Shown here: positions 61,287 to 64,000 of the stretch, in pieces
Position numbering within the stretch: position 1 is the first letter of the stretch
How the letters are laid out: every line of letters begins with the position of its first letter
Assembly: GCF_003208655.1 (NCBI RefSeq)
Contig: NZ_QKLU01000009.1
Coordinates: 62,001 to 126,000 of the forward strand
Reading direction: 5' to 3'
DNA: 64,000 nt
Source of the DNA: Pedobacter nutrimenti
Lineage (GTDB): Bacteria; Bacteroidota; Bacteroidia; Sphingobacteriales; Sphingobacteriaceae
Position numbers and translations under genes: made by a program
Notes under the pieces: model-generated
The model's database searches: none
What the model was told of the DNA's origin: nothing
Seen by the model: the letters and a program-made list of their open reading frames with translations, nothing else

Positions 61287-63002
61287 TTACCAGCCTATCG
61301 CCGTATCATCGCCTCTTGGGTCTGCCCCTCCCTGATAGTAGCCCCATGGAGTGTGCAAAATAGCATCCACTCTTCCAATCGGGCCCCTGGGTTTGATCAA
61401 GTAACCTTTTGCCTTTAATTTTTGTTCCGTCAGACTGTCCAAAGCATTGTCTTCAGTTTCGATATCGTCCGGAAGCCATTGGTGATGAAATCTTTTTGCA
61501 CTTACCGCCGCCTGCATGCTCTTATCGAACTCAATAACATTCAGTATGGTTTGAAAAACAGAAGTAATAATGGTGGAACCTCCCGGCGTTCCAACGACCA
61601 TAAAAAGTTTTCCATCCTTTTCAATAATCGTCGGGGTCATGGAACTGAGCATCCGCTTGCCTGCTGCAATTGCATTGGCCTCACCGCCCACCAGACCATA
61701 CATATTCGGTGCACCTGGTTTAACCGAAAAATCGTCCATTTCATTATTCAGCAAAAAGCCCGCGCCTTTGACCGTTACGCAGGCACCATAAGAACCATTT
61801 AAGGTCGTGGTAATGGAAACCGCATTTCCTTCCCGGTCCACGATGGAATAATGGGTCGTCTCTTCATGCTCTGCCGGGCCAATTTCACCGGCTTTAACCA
61901 CCGTGCTCAAATCTGCCTTGTTCCAGTTAAACCCCGACATGCGTTTTTTGATATAAGCCTCACTCGTGAGCGCTGTCTGAGGCACTTTATAAAAGTCCGG
62001 ATCTCCCAGATAACTGGCCCGATCTGCATAGGCACGGCGTTCTGCCTCCACCATCAACTGTACCGTAGAGTCGGCATTATGCCCCCATCTCTTCAGCGGA
62101 TAAGACTCCACCGATTTCAACAACTGTACCAGTGCAATACCTCCACTGGAAGGTGGCGGCATTGTAATGATCTTGTAGCCTTTATAATTACCGGTAACCG
62201 GCTTCCGCCACACAGCCTGATAATTTTTTAGGTCCTGGGCGGTAATAATCCCTCCGCTGCGTTTCATTTCTGCAACAATAGAATCGGCTACAGCCCCCTG
62301 GTAAAAACCTTTTCTTCCCTGGTCTCGGATCAGCTCCAGGGTATGTGCAAGTTCTTTCTGCACCAGTTTATCCCCAGCGGCCCATTTTCCTTTTTTCACC
62401 AGTGCCGTTCCCAAAGGGTTCAGCTCGGTAAAACGGTCATGCAGCTCATTTAATTCCCGGGCCTGTCTTTCGCTCAGCTGGAAGCCATCGGCCGCAAGTG
62501 CTATGGCTGGCTCCAGAAGTACTGCCCATTTTAATTTCCCATATTTCTCATGGGCCTCCACCATACCGGCAACCGAACCCGGTACACCGGCCGCAAGGCC
62601 TCCGTATAAACTCTTATCTACAATGGGCTGTCCCTGGGCATCCAGGTACATATCCCTTGATGCCCCTGCAGCTGCTTTTTCCCGATAATCCAGTGTATTG
62701 ACTTCTCCTTTAGCCGAACGGTATACCATAAATCCACCCCCGCCTATATTCCCCGCATTAGGGTACACTACTGCCAGCGCGAATTGCACCGCTACTGCCG
62801 CATCCACAGCATTTCCACCTTTTTTCAAAATGTCAACCCCGACCTTGGAAGCTTGCTCTTTTGCAGAAACCACCATTCCGTTGCGGAACTCTACACTATT
62901 TTTTTGCCCCAGCTGCCCGCCCGCACAACCTGGAAACACCACTGGACCAACAAATAAAACTGCCCAGAGGACAAAAGAATTACGCTTTATAATTTTCCGC
63001 AT
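61287..63002 (-). CDS. ggt: Gamma-glutamyltransferase, lipoprotein form
   Basis: Ntn-hydrolase that cleaves gamma-glutamyl bonds of glutathione and related amides, 571 residues from the ATG at 63002. The N-terminus has a lipobox-like FPGC (Cys26), so the enzyme may be a lipoprotein. It self-cleaves before the nucleophile Thr382 in the TTHYSIVD motif; the substrate-binding GTPGGSTIITSVFQ and LSSMTPTI are also present. The stop of the upstream acyl-CoA synthetase gene overlaps its start by 23 nt, so the two are probably cotranscribed. Confidence 0.95.
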   Translation of the reverse strand: MRKIIKRNSFVLWAVLFVGPVVFPGCAGGQLGQKNSVEFRNGMVVSAKEQASKVGVDILKKGGNAVDAAVAVQFALAVVYPNAGNIGGGGFMVYRSAKGEVNTLDYREKAAAGASRDMYLDAQGQPIVDKSLYGGLAAGVPGSVAGMVEAHEKYGKLKWAVLLEPAIALAADGFQLSERQARELNELHDRFTELNPLGTALVKKGKWAAGDKLVQKELAHTLELIRDQGRKGFYQGAVADSIVAEMKRSGGIITAQDLKNYQAVWRKPVTGNYKGYKIITMPPPSSGGIALVQLLKSVESYPLKRWGHNADSTVQLMVEAERRAYADRASYLGDPDFYKVPQTALTSEAYIKKRMSGFNWNKADLSTVVKAGEIGPAEHEETTHYSIVDREGNAVSITTTLNGSYGACVTVKGAGFLLNNEMDDFSVKPGAPNMYGLVGGEANAIAAGKRMLSSMTPTIIEKDGKLFMVVGTPGGSTIITSVFQTILNVIEFDKSMQAAVSAKRFHHQWLPDDIETEDNALDSLTEQKLKAKGYLIKPRGPIGRVDAILHTPWGYYQGGADPRGDDTAIGW

Positions 63003-64000
63003 CTTTATAGATTTTCTCAATAACCGCACTGTTTTTTTCCAGGATCACTTTTCTTTTCAAACTGAGTTTTGGTGTCAGCTCCCCGCCATCAATGCTCCAC
63101 TGTTTTTCCAGTAAGGTAAAACGCTTCACCTGTTCCCACTTGCCAAAATCCTTGGAACTGAAGGCCACAATCTGCTCAAATTTTTCCATGACCTGCGGAT
63201 TTTTAATCATTTCCGCATCTGTAGTGTAGGTAATCCCCTTTTTTCCGGCCCAAGTTTTTAAGGCTACAAAATTTGGGACAATCAGTGCTGCTGGAAATTT
63301 ACGGTTTTCTCCCAACACCATTACCTGTTCCACCAAAGGTGTTTCTTTGAATTTATTTTCCAGCATCTGGGGTGCTACATATTTACCCCCCGCGGTTTTA
63401 AAGATTTCTTTTTTTCTGTCTGTAATTTTAAGGAACCTACCCCCTACAATTTCACCTATATCCCCAGTATGGAACCAGCCATCTGCATCAATGGTTTCGG
63501 CAGTCAGGTCATCCCGCATATAATACCCTTTCATAATATCATGTCCACGGGCCAGTACTTCACCGTCTTCGGCAATTTTTATTTCCACACCTTTAATCGC
63601 AGGTCCCACCGTTCCAAACATGGTGTTGTCAAAGTGGTTCACCGTAATCACCGGAGAGGTTTCTGTCAACCCGTAACCTTCAAAAACCGGCATCCCCGCT
63701 GCCCAGAAAATCCGGGCCAGCCTGGGATTTAAAGCTGCACCACCCGATACAATGACAATGATGTTACCACCCAGGGCTTCCTGCCATTTTTTAAAAACGA
63801 GTTTACGGGCAATGCCCAGTTTAAAATCATAAAACCAGCTTCTTTTGGTTTCAAATTTTTCAGCCAGTGCTACAGACCAGAAAAAGATCCCCCTTTTGAT
63901 TCCTTTGAGCTCTTTTCCTTTTTCCATGATTTTTTCATATACCTTTTCCAGTAAACGGGGTACTGTAGAAAAAGAATTTGGCTTCACGTACTGAATATCG
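62980..64000 (-). CDS. Long-chain acyl-CoA synthetase (5' part outside window)
   Basis: C-terminal part (340 residues visible) of an AMP-binding ANL enzyme of the FACS type. Motifs: VSGGAALNPRLARIFWAAGMPVFEGYGLTETSPVI (A5 region), GWFHTGDIGEI, and the hinge/lysine region ITDRKKEIFKTAGGKYVAPQ. The open frame continues to 64000 without a start, so the true start lies beyond the window. It would activate fatty acids for beta-oxidation or lipid synthesis. It overlaps ggt by 23 nt. Confidence 0.93.
   Translation of the reverse strand, partial: DIQYVKPNSFSTVPRLLEKVYEKIMEKGKELKGIKRGIFFWSVALAEKFETKRSWFYDFKLGIARKLVFKKWQEALGGNIIVIVSGGAALNPRLARIFWAAGMPVFEGYGLTETSPVITVNHFDNTMFGTVGPAIKGVEIKIAEDGEVLARGHDIMKGYYMRDDLTAETIDADGWFHTGDIGEIVGGRFLKITDRKKEIFKTAGGKYVAPQMLENKFKETPLVEQVMVLGENRKFPAALIVPNFVALKTWAGKKGITYTTDAEMIKNPQVMEKFEQIVAFSSKDFGKWEQVKRFTLLEKQWSIDGGELTPKLSLKRKVILEKNSAVIEKIYKDAENYKA

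Overview
The window looks like a chromosomal segment of a Bacteroidota member, most likely Sphingobacteriaceae and Pedobacter-like. This is inferred from gene content and signals, not from a database search. Supporting signs are TAnnTTTG-type -7 promoter elements, rare Shine-Dalgarno sequences, a SusC/FecA-like TonB-dependent receptor with an N-terminal carboxypeptidase-like domain, tandem FKBP lipoproteins, a head-GIN protein, a DUF6660 protein beside a metal RND pump, and a fadN-fadA-fadE type beta-oxidation operon. No phage, IS element, CRISPR array or rRNA was seen. One tRNA (Asn) is present.

Layout. 1-4350 (minus): a CzcA-type metal efflux pump cut by the window edge, its DUF6660 companion, and a BPL_N-like lipoprotein. 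4638-11915: mostly plus-strand housekeeping genes (ahcY, pdxJ, a lipoprotein, gcvP, a YceI protein), with one minus-strand deacetylase. 12044-20523: a CheY-like regulator, an MBL hydrolase, a recJ-lptB-GH3 run, then a TonB receptor preceded by an overlapping cysteine-rich leader ORF. 20556-25874: a second CheY-like regulator, a Fur-family regulator with a Zn/Cd-type P-type ATPase and a possible small upstream gene, tRNA-Asn, a PfkB kinase, a cytochrome b5-like protein and an ECF sigma factor. 26046-34151: murB, divergent from two paralogous TetR genes that lead into a TolC/adaptor/permease RND efflux operon. 34227-43226: lpd, a GT39/GtrA membrane pair, an S15-type hydrolase, an M1 peptidase, a GIN-domain protein and a beta-barrel protein. 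43352-47401: sucAB (2-oxoglutarate dehydrogenase E1 and E2); its E3 candidate lpd lies about 8 kb away.

47467-52272 is the most interesting part. A MerR-family regulator carries the Wx9EH and ExHxxG signatures of CarH/LitR adenosylcobalamin photoreceptors. It lies just downstream of a DASH cryptochrome and faces a divergent pair made of a TIGR01777-type SDR and a CPD photolyase. A dense cluster of TTGTTnnA elements, including a perfect 18-bp palindrome, sits directly before the regulator start. This reads as a B12-dependent, light-controlled DNA-repair module.

52281-64000 (minus): two FKBP lipoproteins; a MarR-fadN-fadA-fadE operon whose promoter lies between two arms of a perfect 11-bp inverted repeat; an OmpA-like protein; and gamma-glutamyltransferase overlapping a long-chain acyl-CoA synthetase that runs off the window. 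Convergent gene pairs are usually separated by near-perfect palindromic hairpins with A and T tracts on both sides, which suit bidirectional termination.
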